Below, piece after piece: positions 7,475-14,716 of a stretch of 37,599 bases of DNA (positions are counted from its first letter, which is position 1; each line of letters opens with the position of its first letter). Under the pieces are notes generated by a model. That model worked only from the letters and a program-made list of their open reading frames with translations. It was not told where the DNA came from and did not search any database. This DNA is from Solobacterium sp. (GTDB lineage: Bacteria > Bacillota_I > Bacilli_A > Erysipelotrichales > Erysipelotrichaceae). The position numbers and the translations under genes are program-made. Where the stretch lies: the NCBI GenBank assembly GCA_017539385.1, contig JAFYHC010000018.1, forward strand, positions 1 through 37,599. The letters are read 5' to 3'.

Positions 7475-9100
7475 TTATTCGTTGGGATAATCTGCGAACG
7501 TCTCACCATCTAACGCAGTGTAGAGAACATTTTCGTGGTTCACATCGTTCATCAATGAGACAGCGATATGATAGTCAGATACATTTGCGGTATACATTTC
7601 CTTTCGGAGGGCAGCTGACAGTTCTTTGGATCTATTTGTGATATTGTTCCATGTTTCAAGATCTTCACCGCCGTTTTCTTTTGCACTGGCTGCCAGAGCT
7701 GCCATTCCGTCGTAATAAATATTTACGTATATTGTAGACTCGATCAGCTGGATATCCGGAGACATGGAACTCAGAATGTCCTGCAGATACTGGATGAAAG
7801 AATTGATATTGCCGTCCGTAGGAATATCGGCATATGCAGCAGGACCATCGGTGCGGTCTTCTGCGATCATTTCCGGGGTGACAGTATAGGATGGATCGCT
7901 ATCCGGATAGACCTGGGTATTGGAAGCGTTTGTGCCCTTTGCGTCAATGACATTGGAGATCGTATAGACGCTGCCGTCAAAAGATACATCCAGATTAAAC
8001 TTGAATTCCGTGCCCCAGCTGTTTTTCAGAGTAAGTCCTTCACAATGTCTTATCTCAGTATCTTTTACGGACCATTTCCCAGCTGACAATATATGCAGAT
8101 AATAATCATCTGTATTACCGGACGTATCCGCATAGGAATGGATTTTGGAAGGATCTACTTCATTGCCGGTACTGTCAAATACATCCATGGCAAAGTAATT
8201 GGTTAATGCAGTGACTGCGGCACGCTTGGCGGATTCAGAACTGAATGACGCTTCCGGGACAGGCTTGTTATAGCGGACATACAGACAGATTTTCCTGCCG
8301 ATATCATTGGAAACATCTTCTGCGTGATCAACGATACAGACTTTTATTTCTTCTGCAGAGAGCTTTTCAACTTCAGATGTCATATCTTCTGTACCATTTA
8401 CATTCTTATAGTAAATTACCTGATACCCTAAAGCTTTTGCCTGATCTGCAGCTCTGTCTGCAGGCAGTCCTTTCAGCTTACTTGTCAGGTAATCAGAGAG
8501 CTTTGTGACTGTCAGGAGTATTTTTGCCTTTTTATCGATTTCCTCCCCGGTCAACTGGTTCTTCTTTGTAACGACCCAGTTGTTTTCATCAAAGACGGAG
8601 GAACCGTCGCTGGATTCATAGGAAATATTCTGGAAACCGAGATCCTGTAACGTACGAATAGCTTCCGTAAGCCGCATTCCTTTTACGTCCGGCATGGCAA
8701 TGAGAACACCTTCGATCGATTCTGTAAAAGTATAATCATTCAGTTCGATCGATCTGCTGTGTGTTTTGATCGAGCACTGGATGGTTGAATTGTCTTTCAG
8801 CGTAAAACTCTTCGAGGTTCTGACATCATGATCATCCCGCCGATAGATCAATAATGTGTGTTTTCCTTCTTTTACGGTAAGCAGAGCGGAGAAGTCTTCT
8901 CCATGATCTGCGGAACCGGCTTTTGTTTCATCAATGTAAATATTTACATCGTTGCGGTCCAGAAATATATTGCTTTCAAATGCAATATCAAGATACAGAG
9001 TACAGTCTTTTTTCTGACTGTCCGGTATCTCTTTTGTACACCCGGAAACAAGCATGATGAACATAGTAAAAAGCAGAACAGGTATAAATCTTCGTTTCAT
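7475..9100 (-). CDS. Lipoprotein with PASTA-like repeats
   Basis: A 541-residue secreted lipoprotein. The start chosen is the ATG giving MKRRFIP, eight bases after AAAAGGAG; an upstream GTG abuts the ribosome site and is unlikely. The signal peptide ends in the lipobox LVSGC, with the lipidated cysteine at C21. Residues about 33-115 look like a beta-rich PEGA-type domain. About 137-199 (MPDVKGMRLTEAIRTLQDLGF) and 205-268 are PASTA-like, resembling the penicillin-binding or kinase-associated repeats that bind cell-wall fragments. The C-terminal half is low in recognisable motifs. It lies 30 bp downstream of a MerR gene on the same strand and may be transcribed with it. An envelope role is inferred; no specific function is recognised. 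Confidence 0.85.
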   Translation of the reverse strand: MKRRFIPVLLFTMFIMLVSGCTKEIPDSQKKDCTLYLDIAFESNIFLDRNDVNIYIDETKAGSADHGEDFSALLTVKEGKHTLLIYRRDDHDVRTSKSFTLKDNSTIQCSIKTHSRSIELNDYTFTESIEGVLIAMPDVKGMRLTEAIRTLQDLGFQNISYESSDGSSVFDENNWVVTKKNQLTGEEIDKKAKILLTVTKLSDYLTSKLKGLPADRAADQAKALGYQVIYYKNVNGTEDMTSEVEKLSAEEIKVCIVDHAEDVSNDIGRKICLYVRYNKPVPEASFSSESAKRAAVTALTNYFAMDVFDSTGNEVDPSKIHSYADTSGNTDDYYLHILSAGKWSVKDTEIRHCEGLTLKNSWGTEFKFNLDVSFDGSVYTISNVIDAKGTNASNTQVYPDSDPSYTVTPEMIAEDRTDGPAAYADIPTDGNINSFIQYLQDILSSMSPDIQLIESTIYVNIYYDGMAALAASAKENGGEDLETWNNITNRSKELSAALRKEMYTANVSDYHIAVSLMNDVNHENVLYTALDGETFADYPNE

Positions 9101-9130
9101 TATCATCACTCCTTTTTTTACTGAACCCCC

Positions 9131-9481
9131 TTATTGGTCCGCAGGTTGTTTTTCTTCCAGAGATTCCAGATATTCTTCCATATTGCGAATCTGTGCATTC
9201 AGGGTATCGCGCTCCTGATACAGACGGATGGCTGCTTCTTCCAGCAGTGCTTTCTGCTGTAAGACAGGTGCGTCCAGGATTGCTTTGATCTCATGGATCG
9301 TGAGTCCGGCTTCCTGCAGTTTCAATATCTTCTGCAGGCGTTCAATGGCCTTGTTGCTGTACTGTTTGGATTTCTGGGGACCGACGCGCCGGGTCGGCTT
9401 TAAAAGACCGATGTGGTCATAGTAGTACAGTCGTTTTCTTGTGACATGTGTCAGTGCGCAGACTTCGTGGACAGATTTCAT
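9131..9481 (-). CDS. MerR-family transcriptional regulator, copy 1
   Basis: A 116-residue regulator with a MerR winged helix-turn-helix (VHEVCALTHVTRKRLYYYDH, then GLLKPTRR) and a C-terminal coiled-coil helix, but no large effector domain. The start is the ATG with GAAAG nine bases upstream; a TTG two codons earlier is the alternative. A promoter of the MerR type lies directly upstream, with an operator inside a 20-bp spacer, so it probably regulates itself and the lipoprotein that follows. It is clearly a paralogue of the next MerR gene upstream: TRK-L-YYD-IGLLKPT, the KY/QY strand and AGL-I-EI-AILD-P are shared. Confidence 0.9.
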   Translation of the reverse strand: MKSVHEVCALTHVTRKRLYYYDHIGLLKPTRRVGPQKSKQYSNKAIERLQKILKLQEAGLTIHEIKAILDAPVLQQKALLEEAAIRLYQERDTLNAQIRNMEEYLESLEEKQPADQ

Positions 9482-9504
9482 TCCCAAATACTTTCAATGT
9501 CCAC

Positions 9505-9536
9505 ATTCTAGGACTGTTCCCCATGGGAACAGTCAA
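9505..9536 (-). promoter_or_regulatory. MerR-type promoter with operator in a 20-bp spacer
   Basis: On the minus strand TTGACT (9531-9536) and TAGAAT (9505-9510) are separated by 20 bp. The spacer and -35 region contain a dyad with arms GACTGTTCCC and GGGAACAGTC around 3 nt (9512-9534 on the plus strand). An over-long spacer holding the dyad is the classic layout for MerR activation by DNA distortion. It drives MerR copy 1 at 9481. Confidence 0.8.
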
Positions 9537-9556
9537 GCAGGAAAATACTGGGTGAA

Positions 9557-9578
9557 TACCGTTCCCCGGGGAACGGTA
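9557..9578. promoter_or_regulatory. 22-bp perfect palindrome, probable second MerR operator
   Basis: TACCGTTCCCC is followed directly by its reverse complement (9557-9578). The core GTTCCCC...GGGGAAC resembles the dyad in the adjacent MerR promoter. It sits just after the stop of MerR copy 2. It has no following T-run in either direction, so an operator is more likely than a terminator. Confidence 0.6.
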
Positions 9579-9593
9579 CAGGGCGGAAAAACT

Positions 9594-10031
9594 TCAGGAA
9601 GGGTATTCTTCCATCAGTTCTTTGAGCAGGCTGATCTGCTCTTTGAGGGTGTTCTGCTGTGCTTCGCAGCGCTGCACCGCGTTCTGCAGGATCGTTGGAA
9701 TATCACACGCAGGATCATCCAGGATGGCGCGGATCTCTTCGATGCGCAGGCCTGCCTTGCGGAAGCGAAGGATGTGCTGCAGACGGTGCACTGAGGCAGC
9801 GTCGTAGTATTTGTGCTCCTGGATGCCGGTGCGGGCAGTAGGTTTGAGAAGACCGATGCGGTCATAGTAGAACAGTGTCTTGCGGGTGATGCCGGTCTTT
9901 GCACAGAGCTCACCCACGCTGCATAGTGTATTGCTCGTATCCTGCTCCTCCTTACACTTAGAGGATAGAGTCCCCGGGGAACGGAATACATACCCAAAAA
10001 AACGGTATAAAAAAGACCAATGCATGTGCAT
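9594..10031 (-). CDS. MerR-family transcriptional regulator, copy 2 (start uncertain)
   Basis: The recognisable domain runs from SVGELCAKTGITRKTLFYYDR through GLLKPTAR to AILDDP, then a coiled-coil tail, as in copy 1. The start is a problem. The usual MerR N-terminus would begin near SVGEL, but no in-frame ATG or TTG lies there; only a GTG without a ribosome site at useful distance. The nearest in-frame ATGs are at 10025 and 10031. The latter overlaps the upstream gene's stop (TGATG), giving an unusual 40-residue hydrophobic/basic leader that reads through a palindrome resembling the MerR operators. Translational coupling from the zinc-ribbon gene is the simplest reading; initiation at a non-canonical codon after AAGGAGG near 9950 is the alternative. 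Confidence 0.75.
   Translation of the reverse strand: MHMHWSFLYRFFGYVFRSPGTLSSKCKEEQDTSNTLCSVGELCAKTGITRKTLFYYDRIGLLKPTARTGIQEHKYYDAASVHRLQHILRFRKAGLRIEEIRAILDDPACDIPTILQNAVQRCEAQQNTLKEQISLLKELMEEYPS
9967..9984. promoter_or_regulatory. Third operator-like GTCCCCGGGGAAC motif
   Basis: The right arm GGGGAACGG (9976-9984) is identical to the arm of the palindrome at 9557-9578, while the left arm keeps only GTCCCC. It lies in the 5' part of MerR copy 2, ahead of its conserved domain, and may be a degenerate MerR-binding site. Confidence 0.4.
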
Positions 10032-11020
10032 CAGTCTTCATTGGCATCCTGCTCGGCCTGTATCATCTTGAGCCGGTAGTCATCTTTGTTTTGGTACTGG
10101 TGTTCTTCATCGATGGGATTGAGATGACCGCATTTGCGGCACTGCCATACAGGCAGGTGATCATCAAAGCCCTCCTGCAGGTTCAGATAGTCATTGCAAT
10201 TGTCGCAATACCACTCAATGCCGGGGAAGCGGGATGTGGTATCGTCACCGAAGTAGTAGTCTTCGTAGTCCTCAGGACGAAACAGATAATAGAGTTTGTC
10301 CTGCAGGGTGCCTGTCTCACTGGGTTCTTTGTGGACAGGGACCCAGAAACTGTCATAGGTACGGGTCAGGCGGCCTGCTTCATTGCGCAGGAAACTGCCA
10401 GTCAACAGCCACATCCAGCCGTTGACGAAGCCATCCCAGTCGAAGCGGTCCAGCTGATAGACGGCATTGTAGATGACCTGGCTGAAGACTTCTTCATCCA
10501 TTGGGGCAGGTTCATTGTCTTTTTCCCACTGGGTGCGCTTTGCATCTTCTTCCGCAAGTGCGATGCAGTAGTCCCACATTGCCTTGTGAAGCTGACTGAC
10601 CTGTTCTTCGCTCAAAGCTTCCAGTTTACCTCTCACATGATCCGTTAGATCCGGCATGGGCTGTGTTTCGACAGAAAGTGCACGGGCGATATTGCGGCGG
10701 ATCATTTCGGCAGTACGGCGTTCCTTTTCGCGGTTGCTGCGGGAAGTGCCGATGAGCTGACCGATGATATACTGCACACGGCGTGCATCACCGACATAGA
10801 GATAATCATGATAGCGTGTCGCATAGAGGCGGTATTCCGTGTCCACATACTCCGGTGCCTGTTTGACAGTTCCGTCGCTTTCCCGTTCCGTCACCAGTAA
10901 GCCGGGAAACCAGCCTTCGATCAGATCCAATTGCCGGGGCGGCTTTTCACCGGTCACAGAATAATAGAGATCCGTGACAGGACCAAAGCGGAGAGAGATG
11001 TTTTTTGTTTCTTCTGCCAT
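10031..11020 (-). CDS. Uncharacterised protein with C-terminal zinc ribbon
   Basis: A 329-residue soluble protein that I do not recognise as a named family. The start is well supported by AGGAGG upstream of the ATG. The C-terminal region (about residues 272-303) carries CDNC and CRKC pairs separated by about 18 residues, a zinc ribbon. The N-terminal and middle parts are rich in Trp, Tyr and acidic residues with no membrane segment or signal peptide. Its stop overlaps the first possible start of MerR copy 2 (TGATG), so the two may be coupled. The neighbours are regulators and a lipoprotein, giving no clear job. It might be a regulatory or scaffold protein, but that is only a guess. Confidence 0.75.
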   Translation of the reverse strand: MAEETKNISLRFGPVTDLYYSVTGEKPPRQLDLIEGWFPGLLVTERESDGTVKQAPEYVDTEYRLYATRYHDYLYVGDARRVQYIIGQLIGTSRSNREKERRTAEMIRRNIARALSVETQPMPDLTDHVRGKLEALSEEQVSQLHKAMWDYCIALAEEDAKRTQWEKDNEPAPMDEEVFSQVIYNAVYQLDRFDWDGFVNGWMWLLTGSFLRNEAGRLTRTYDSFWVPVHKEPSETGTLQDKLYYLFRPEDYEDYYFGDDTTSRFPGIEWYCDNCNDYLNLQEGFDDHLPVWQCRKCGHLNPIDEEHQYQNKDDYRLKMIQAEQDANED

Positions 11021-11088
11021 GTCATCCTCCTATGAGGGAATTCTCTTCTGTTTTATGCAAAACTGCAACGGTAATCTGAAAGTACCCG

Positions 11089-11094
11089 TATAAT
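11089..11094 (+). promoter_or_regulatory. -10 element TATAAT ahead of the TetR gene
   Basis: A perfect TATAAT lies 14 bp before the TetR start codon; the -35 region is poor. The implied leader is very short and no strong ribosome site is visible, so activation by another factor or near-leaderless translation is possible. Confidence 0.5.
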
Positions 11095-11108
11095 AACAAT
11101 GATACATA

Positions 11109-11687
11109 ATGGTGAATACGATGAATAAGTGGACACGGAAAAGAATACTGGATACGTTTACCGAACTGGTAAATGAACATGGCTATGATGCAGTGACGAT
11201 ACAGATGATCCTGGAGAAGGCAGAGATCGGAAAGACAACATTCTACCGGTATTTCAGAAATAAGTCGGATCTTCTGTATGGGCATTATGAAGACCTGTAT
11301 GATGCGGCTGTAGAGGATGAACAATGCAATGATGTAACGGACCTGTTCATTCTGTTATTGAAAATAACGCGGGAGAATCCGGAAGAACTGTCCATGTTTG
11401 ATACGATCGGCTATGAATCGTACCGGGAATTCATCTACAAATATACCTATGCACGCGGAAAGGAAATACTTGAGACGGCATGGAAAAGAGAACTGACAGA
11501 AAAAGAGAAGTTCCATGTGGCGTTCTTCTGCGGCGGGGGAGCGCGCATCCTGGAAGAATATGCATGCGGGAAATACCGGAATATGACACCGGAAGAAGCG
11601 GGAAAAGCCGTCGCATCCATGGCTTCTGACCGGTATCGGGTAACGATCGATAAGCCGGCATACCGGAAGAAGAAAACGAAGCGGTGA
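11109..11687 (+). CDS. TetR-family transcriptional regulator
   Basis: A 192-residue regulator. The N-terminal helix-turn-helix is ILDTFTELVNEHGYDAVTIQ followed by GKTTFYRYFRNKSDLLY, the TetR signature. The C-terminal ligand domain, with FFCGGG and a MTPEEAGKAV segment, resembles the Firmicutes-type TetR C-terminal domain. The start could be base 11109 or the Met four codons later. It lies 89 bp upstream of the isomerase/kinase cluster in the same direction, and an imperfect palindrome between them could be its operator. The ligand is unknown. It is divergent from the zinc-ribbon/MerR group on the other side. Confidence 0.88.
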   Translation: MVNTMNKWTRKRILDTFTELVNEHGYDAVTIQMILEKAEIGKTTFYRYFRNKSDLLYGHYEDLYDAAVEDEQCNDVTDLFILLLKITRENPEELSMFDTIGYESYREFIYKYTYARGKEILETAWKRELTEKEKFHVAFFCGGGARILEEYACGKYRNMTPEEAGKAVASMASDRYRVTIDKPAYRKKKTKR

Positions 11688-11721
11688 ATGCGGCTGATAC
11701 GGAGGCGGATTTTTTGCATTC

Positions 11722-11749
11722 TTGGAAATGTATGAGACAATAGTATTGT
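11722..11749 (+). promoter_or_regulatory. Probable promoter with dyad ahead of the RpiB-like gene
   Basis: TTGGAA (11722-11727) and TATTGT (11744-11749) are 16 bp apart. The -10 region forms half of the dyad ACAATA-G-TATTGT (11737-11749), a possible operator, perhaps for the TetR protein encoded just upstream. AAGGAG precedes the next start codon. Confidence 0.5.
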
Positions 11750-11776
11750 TACAACAGGAAGAAGGAGAAATGAAAT

Positions 11777-12415
11777 ATGAAAATTGCACTGATCAATGAG
11801 AATTCACAGGCTGCGAAAAACAGCATCGTGGAAGCATCGTTACGCAAAGTGGTGGAACCGAAGGGCTATGAAGTTGTAAATTACGGCATGTACAGCGCAC
11901 AGGATGATGCACAGCTGACCTATGTACAGAATGGTATTCTGGCAGCGATCCTGCTCAATTCCGGCGCAGCGGATTTTGTCGTGACCGGGTGCGGTACCGG
12001 CGAAGGTGCCATGCTGGCACTGAATTCCTTCCCGGGTGTCATCTGCGGCCATGTGGCAGACCCGCTGGATGCATATACATTTGCACAGATCAATGACGGA
12101 AATGCCGTATCGATTCCGTTTGCACTGCGCTTTGGCTGGGGCGGAGAACTGAATCTGGAATATATCTTTGAAAAACTGTTCAGCGAACCGTTCGGCGGCG
12201 GCTATCCGAAAGAGCGTGTTGTACCGGAACAGCGCAATAAGAAGATTCTGGACGGTGTCCGTGCAGCAGCCTTCCGTCCGCTCGCAGATATCCTGAAAGA
12301 TCTGGATCCACAACTGGTAAAGGGTGCTCTTGCCGGTGAACATTTTGATGAATATTTCTTCCGTGACTGCAAGGATGCAGCTCTGGCAGAACTGGTAAAA
12401 CAGCTCAAGGCTTAA
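11777..12415 (+). CDS. RpiB/LacA/LacB-family sugar-phosphate isomerase
   Basis: A 212-residue enzyme of the RpiB/LacAB family, which interconverts aldose and ketose phosphates (ribose-5-P/ribulose-5-P or galactose-6-P/tagatose-6-P). The signature VVTGCGTGEGAMLALNSFPGV is near residues 68-88, with the likely catalytic C72. It is longer than the classic 150-residue RpiB because of a C-terminal extension of about 60 residues, a form found in several Bacillota. The start follows AAGGAG. A terminator separates it from the SGNH hydrolase and PfkB kinase, but the three genes are in line; isomerase plus PfkB kinase would fit a tagatose-6-P or fructose-1-P type route. Exact substrate is not determined. 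Confidence 0.85.
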   Translation: MKIALINENSQAAKNSIVEASLRKVVEPKGYEVVNYGMYSAQDDAQLTYVQNGILAAILLNSGAADFVVTGCGTGEGAMLALNSFPGVICGHVADPLDAYTFAQINDGNAVSIPFALRFGWGGELNLEYIFEKLFSEPFGGGYPKERVVPEQRNKKILDGVRAAAFRPLADILKDLDPQLVKGALAGEHFDEYFFRDCKDAALAELVKQLKA

Positions 12416-12420
12416 AACAC

Positions 12421-12446
12421 AATTGCGGCATAAGCCGCAATTTTTT
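12421..12446 (+). terminator. Terminator after the isomerase
   Basis: A 9-bp stem, AATTGCGGC and GCCGCAATT around ATAA, runs into a T-tract. It lies only 5 nt before the ribosome site of the SGNH gene, so some readthrough or a hidden promoter must serve the downstream pair. Confidence 0.85.
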
Positions 12447-12460
12447 CAAAGGAGGCAGTT

Positions 12461-13108
12461 ATGCGCAAAACGATCTTATGCTATGGGGATTCCAATACAT
12501 TCGGCTATGTGCCTGCAGGCGGGGGAGAGCGGTATCCCGAAGATGTACGCTGGACCGGTGTTCTGCAGGAAGATCTTGGAGATGCATATAAGGTCATAGA
12601 AGAAGGATGCAGCGGACGGACAACGGACATCGATCCGCCAGGCGTGCCATGGAAGAACGGCCGCTCTTTCCTGTATACCGCTTTGCATTCGCATAAGCCG
12701 CTGGATATGGTCATCCTGATGCTTGGTACAAACGATCTCAAGCGTTCATTCCACCGGGATGAGAAAGTGATCGCCGCATCCATGAAAGGCCTGGTGACAG
12801 GCATACAGAGCTATATGGAGGAGAAGCAGATGAAGATGCCGAAGATATTGATCATGGCACCGGCACACCTGGATCCCCATGTTGAACAGGGCGTATTTGG
12901 TGATGATTTTGATACATTGTCGTATGAAGTATCCACCCGTCTTGCAAAAGAATATGAAAAACTGGCAAAAGAGATGGGATGCATGTTTCTGGATCTTGCG
13001 CCATACTGCACCGTTTCCCCGAAAGACGGTGTTCATCTGACAGCGGAAAGTCATATCGCAGCCGGGCACCGCATCGCTGAAGCAATACGCGAGGCATTTG
13101 CACAATGA
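12461..13108 (+). CDS. SGNH/GDSL-family hydrolase
   Basis: A 215-residue cytosolic esterase of the SGNH fold. Block I is GDSNTFG with nucleophile S11, block III is LGTNDLK, and the C-terminal DGVH supplies Asp and His. The arrangement matches arylesterase-like GDSL enzymes that deacylate carbohydrates or small esters. A strong AAAGGAGG precedes the ATG. The stop overlaps the start of the PfkB kinase (ATGA), so they are coupled. With sugar isomerase and kinase neighbours, a carbohydrate deacetylase-like job is plausible but not shown. Confidence 0.9.
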   Translation: MRKTILCYGDSNTFGYVPAGGGERYPEDVRWTGVLQEDLGDAYKVIEEGCSGRTTDIDPPGVPWKNGRSFLYTALHSHKPLDMVILMLGTNDLKRSFHRDEKVIAASMKGLVTGIQSYMEEKQMKMPKILIMAPAHLDPHVEQGVFGDDFDTLSYEVSTRLAKEYEKLAKEMGCMFLDLAPYCTVSPKDGVHLTAESHIAAGHRIAEAIREAFAQ

Positions 13109-14004
13109 TTTACACGGTTACGCTGAATCCTGCACTGGATTATGTGGTGCAGATGAAGAAACTGGCACCGGGAGCGATCAACCGCAATACCAGTGAGAAT
13201 ATCTACTGCGGCGGAAAGGGAATCAATGTCTCATGGATCCTGCAGGAACTGGGTATTCGCAGTACAGTCCTGGGCTTTATTGCCGGCTTTACCGGGAAAG
13301 CACTGGCTGAAGGACTGCAGGCACATGGCATCAATACCGATCTCATCACCGTACAGAAGGGAATGACGCGGATCAATGTCAAGATCAAGGCAGAAGAAGA
13401 AACCGAGATCAACGGCATGGGACCGCAGATCGAAGCAGAAGACTTCGAACAGCTGAAACAGAAAATGCATATGCTGGTTCCCGGGGATATGCTGGTGATT
13501 TCCGGCAGTATTCCTTCCTGCATGCATTCGGATGCGTATGAGAAGCTGCTGGAACATGTACCGGAAGGTGTCGGGATCGTCGTGGATGCAGAAAAGGATC
13601 TTCTGCTGAAGATCCTGAGATATCATCCGTTTCTGATCAAACCCAATGTAAAAGAACTGGGAGACATGCTCGAAATGGAACTGAAAACGGAAGAGGATAT
13701 TCTTGCCGGTGCACGGAAGCTGCAGGAGCTGGGTGCACGCAATGTGCTGGTATCCATGGCAAAAGACGGTGCCCTGCTTCTTGGAGAAGACGGTTCCTTC
13801 CTGCACATGTGTGCGCCGTCCGGCACAGTGGTCAATTCTGTCGGTGCAGGGGATTCCATGGTGGCGGGCTTCCTGGCCGGGTGGACGAAGACACAGCGGT
13901 ACGACGAAGCATTGAAACTTGGTACGGCATGCGGCAGTGCGACCGCTTTCCACAGCGGACTTGCTGCATACCGGGAGATCATGGACATTTATAAGAGTTT
14001 GTAA
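13105..14004 (+). CDS. PfkB-family 1-phosphofructokinase / tagatose-6-phosphate kinase
   Basis: A 299-residue kinase of the FruK/LacC branch of PfkB. It begins MIYTVTLNPALDYVV, has the substrate-binding GGKGINVSWILQELG near residues 36-50 and the catalytic GAGDSMVAGFLAGW with the base Asp near residue 249. It makes a sugar bisphosphate (fructose-1,6- or tagatose-1,6-bisphosphate) from the phosphorylated sugar. N-terminal sequence is closest to 1-phosphofructokinase, but the isomerase upstream would also fit a tagatose-6-P route. It is coupled to the SGNH hydrolase by ATGA overlap and ends at a terminator shared with the convergent PTS IIB gene. No fruA-type PTS or aldolase is present. Confidence 0.88.
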   Translation: MIYTVTLNPALDYVVQMKKLAPGAINRNTSENIYCGGKGINVSWILQELGIRSTVLGFIAGFTGKALAEGLQAHGINTDLITVQKGMTRINVKIKAEEETEINGMGPQIEAEDFEQLKQKMHMLVPGDMLVISGSIPSCMHSDAYEKLLEHVPEGVGIVVDAEKDLLLKILRYHPFLIKPNVKELGDMLEMELKTEEDILAGARKLQELGARNVLVSMAKDGALLLGEDGSFLHMCAPSGTVVNSVGAGDSMVAGFLAGWTKTQRYDEALKLGTACGSATAFHSGLAAYREIMDIYKSL

Positions 14005-14038
14005 AACAGGCTTTGGGGTCATTCCCAAAGCTTGTTTT
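14003..14038. terminator. Bidirectional terminator between kinase and PTS IIB
   Basis: A 15-bp stem from AAAACAGGCTTTGGG with CCCAAAGCTTGTTTT, one G-T pair, encloses a 6-nt loop. A/T tracts on both sides make it work in both directions, as the genes are convergent. Confidence 0.85.
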
Positions 14039-14040
14039 CC

Positions 14041-14346
14041 TCAGTCATTCAGCAGTCTTCTTGCAATCTCAATGGCGCCTTTGCCATCCATCGTTCCATA
14101 CACGCGCATGTCAATGCCTTCCAGCGGTGTATTGGGGAATTTCTTCTGGATGTCTTTTGCGGCATAGCGCACCTGCGGTCCCAGCAGGATACAGTCCGCT
14201 TCCGGACCATACTGGTCCACCTGTGTCAGTCCATAGGCGTCAATGCTATAGTCCTTGCCAATGGCAGAAGCAGCCATGCGCATCTTTGTGACAAGCAGGC
14301 TGGTGGACATTCCGCCGGCGCAGAATAATACGATTCGTTTGGTCAT
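14041..14346 (-). CDS. PTS lactose/cellobiose-type IIB component
   Basis: A 101-residue phosphocarrier of the lactose/cellobiose PTS. The phosphorylated cysteine is C9 in VLFCAGGMSTSLL, and the GPQVRY segment is typical. The start is fixed by AAAAGGAG just upstream; a longer reading would run into unrelated sequence that encodes part of a sulfatase on the other strand. It is an orphan: no IIA or IIC is adjacent, and the only IIC is more than 12 kb away at 26708. The 5' region lies at the edge of a truncated sulfatase gene, so this gene was brought to its present position by a rearrangement or had its neighbours deleted. It probably partners with that IIC and an unlinked IIA. Confidence 0.9.
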   Translation of the reverse strand: MTKRIVLFCAGGMSTSLLVTKMRMAASAIGKDYSIDAYGLTQVDQYGPEADCILLGPQVRYAAKDIQKKFPNTPLEGIDMRVYGTMDGKGAIEIARRLLND

Positions 14347-14370
14347 GTTTGTATTCTCCTTTTTTCTAAT

Positions 14371-14715
14371 ATACCACAGAAGAAAGCCGCAAAAGCCATC
14401 CTGCGTCAGGATGATACCGATGAGTTCTATGACCTTCACGAAGACCCATACGAGAAGTACAATAAAATAGATGAACCGGCTTATGCCAAAGAAATTCTGC
14501 AGCTGGAGAGAAAACTGCTGAAATGGTATCAGGCTACCTGCGACACGGTACCGCTGAATTTCGATGCCCGCTTCAGCCATGATATGCTTTGGGCAATGTT
14601 GAAAGGCAGCTGCAAAGACGAGGAAGAGCGCACAATGGTCCGTGATGCTGTATTCAAAGGCATGAAAATGCCGATGGTCATGGAACTGCTGCGGAAACAC
14701 AGAGAGGGAAAATAA
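14371..14715 (+). pseudogene. Sulfatase remnant, C-terminal end only
   Basis: In the frame ending with TAA at 14713-14715 the translation reads DTDEFYDLHEDPYEKYN, then LLKWYQATCDTVPLNFDAR and MPMVMELLRKHREGK. This is the characteristic C-terminal region of arylsulfatase-type enzymes. There is no start codon or ribosome site at its 5' end, and the catalytic CxPxR part is missing. Homology appears to begin around 14371-14390, only about 25-45 bp from the start of the oppositely oriented PTS IIB gene. The rest of the gene was lost in a deletion or rearrangement. It lies 1 nt before an intact esterase and upstream of a broken TauE/SafE exporter, so a sulfatase-esterase-exporter operon probably stood here. 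It is not a copy of the intact sulfatase at 28445: the C-termini differ. Confidence 0.85.
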
Positions 14716-14716
14716 T

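Noticed and set aside
9557..9578. Palindrome as terminator of MerR copy 2
   Set aside because: No T-run follows on the minus strand, and its arms match the operator in the next promoter.
14371..14715. Sulfatase remnant as a duplicated piece of the sulfatase at 28445
   Set aside because: The C-terminal sequences are different (remnant has WYQATCDTVPLNFDAR; the intact one ends AGAPEEEFARLGLE), so it comes from another subfamily.
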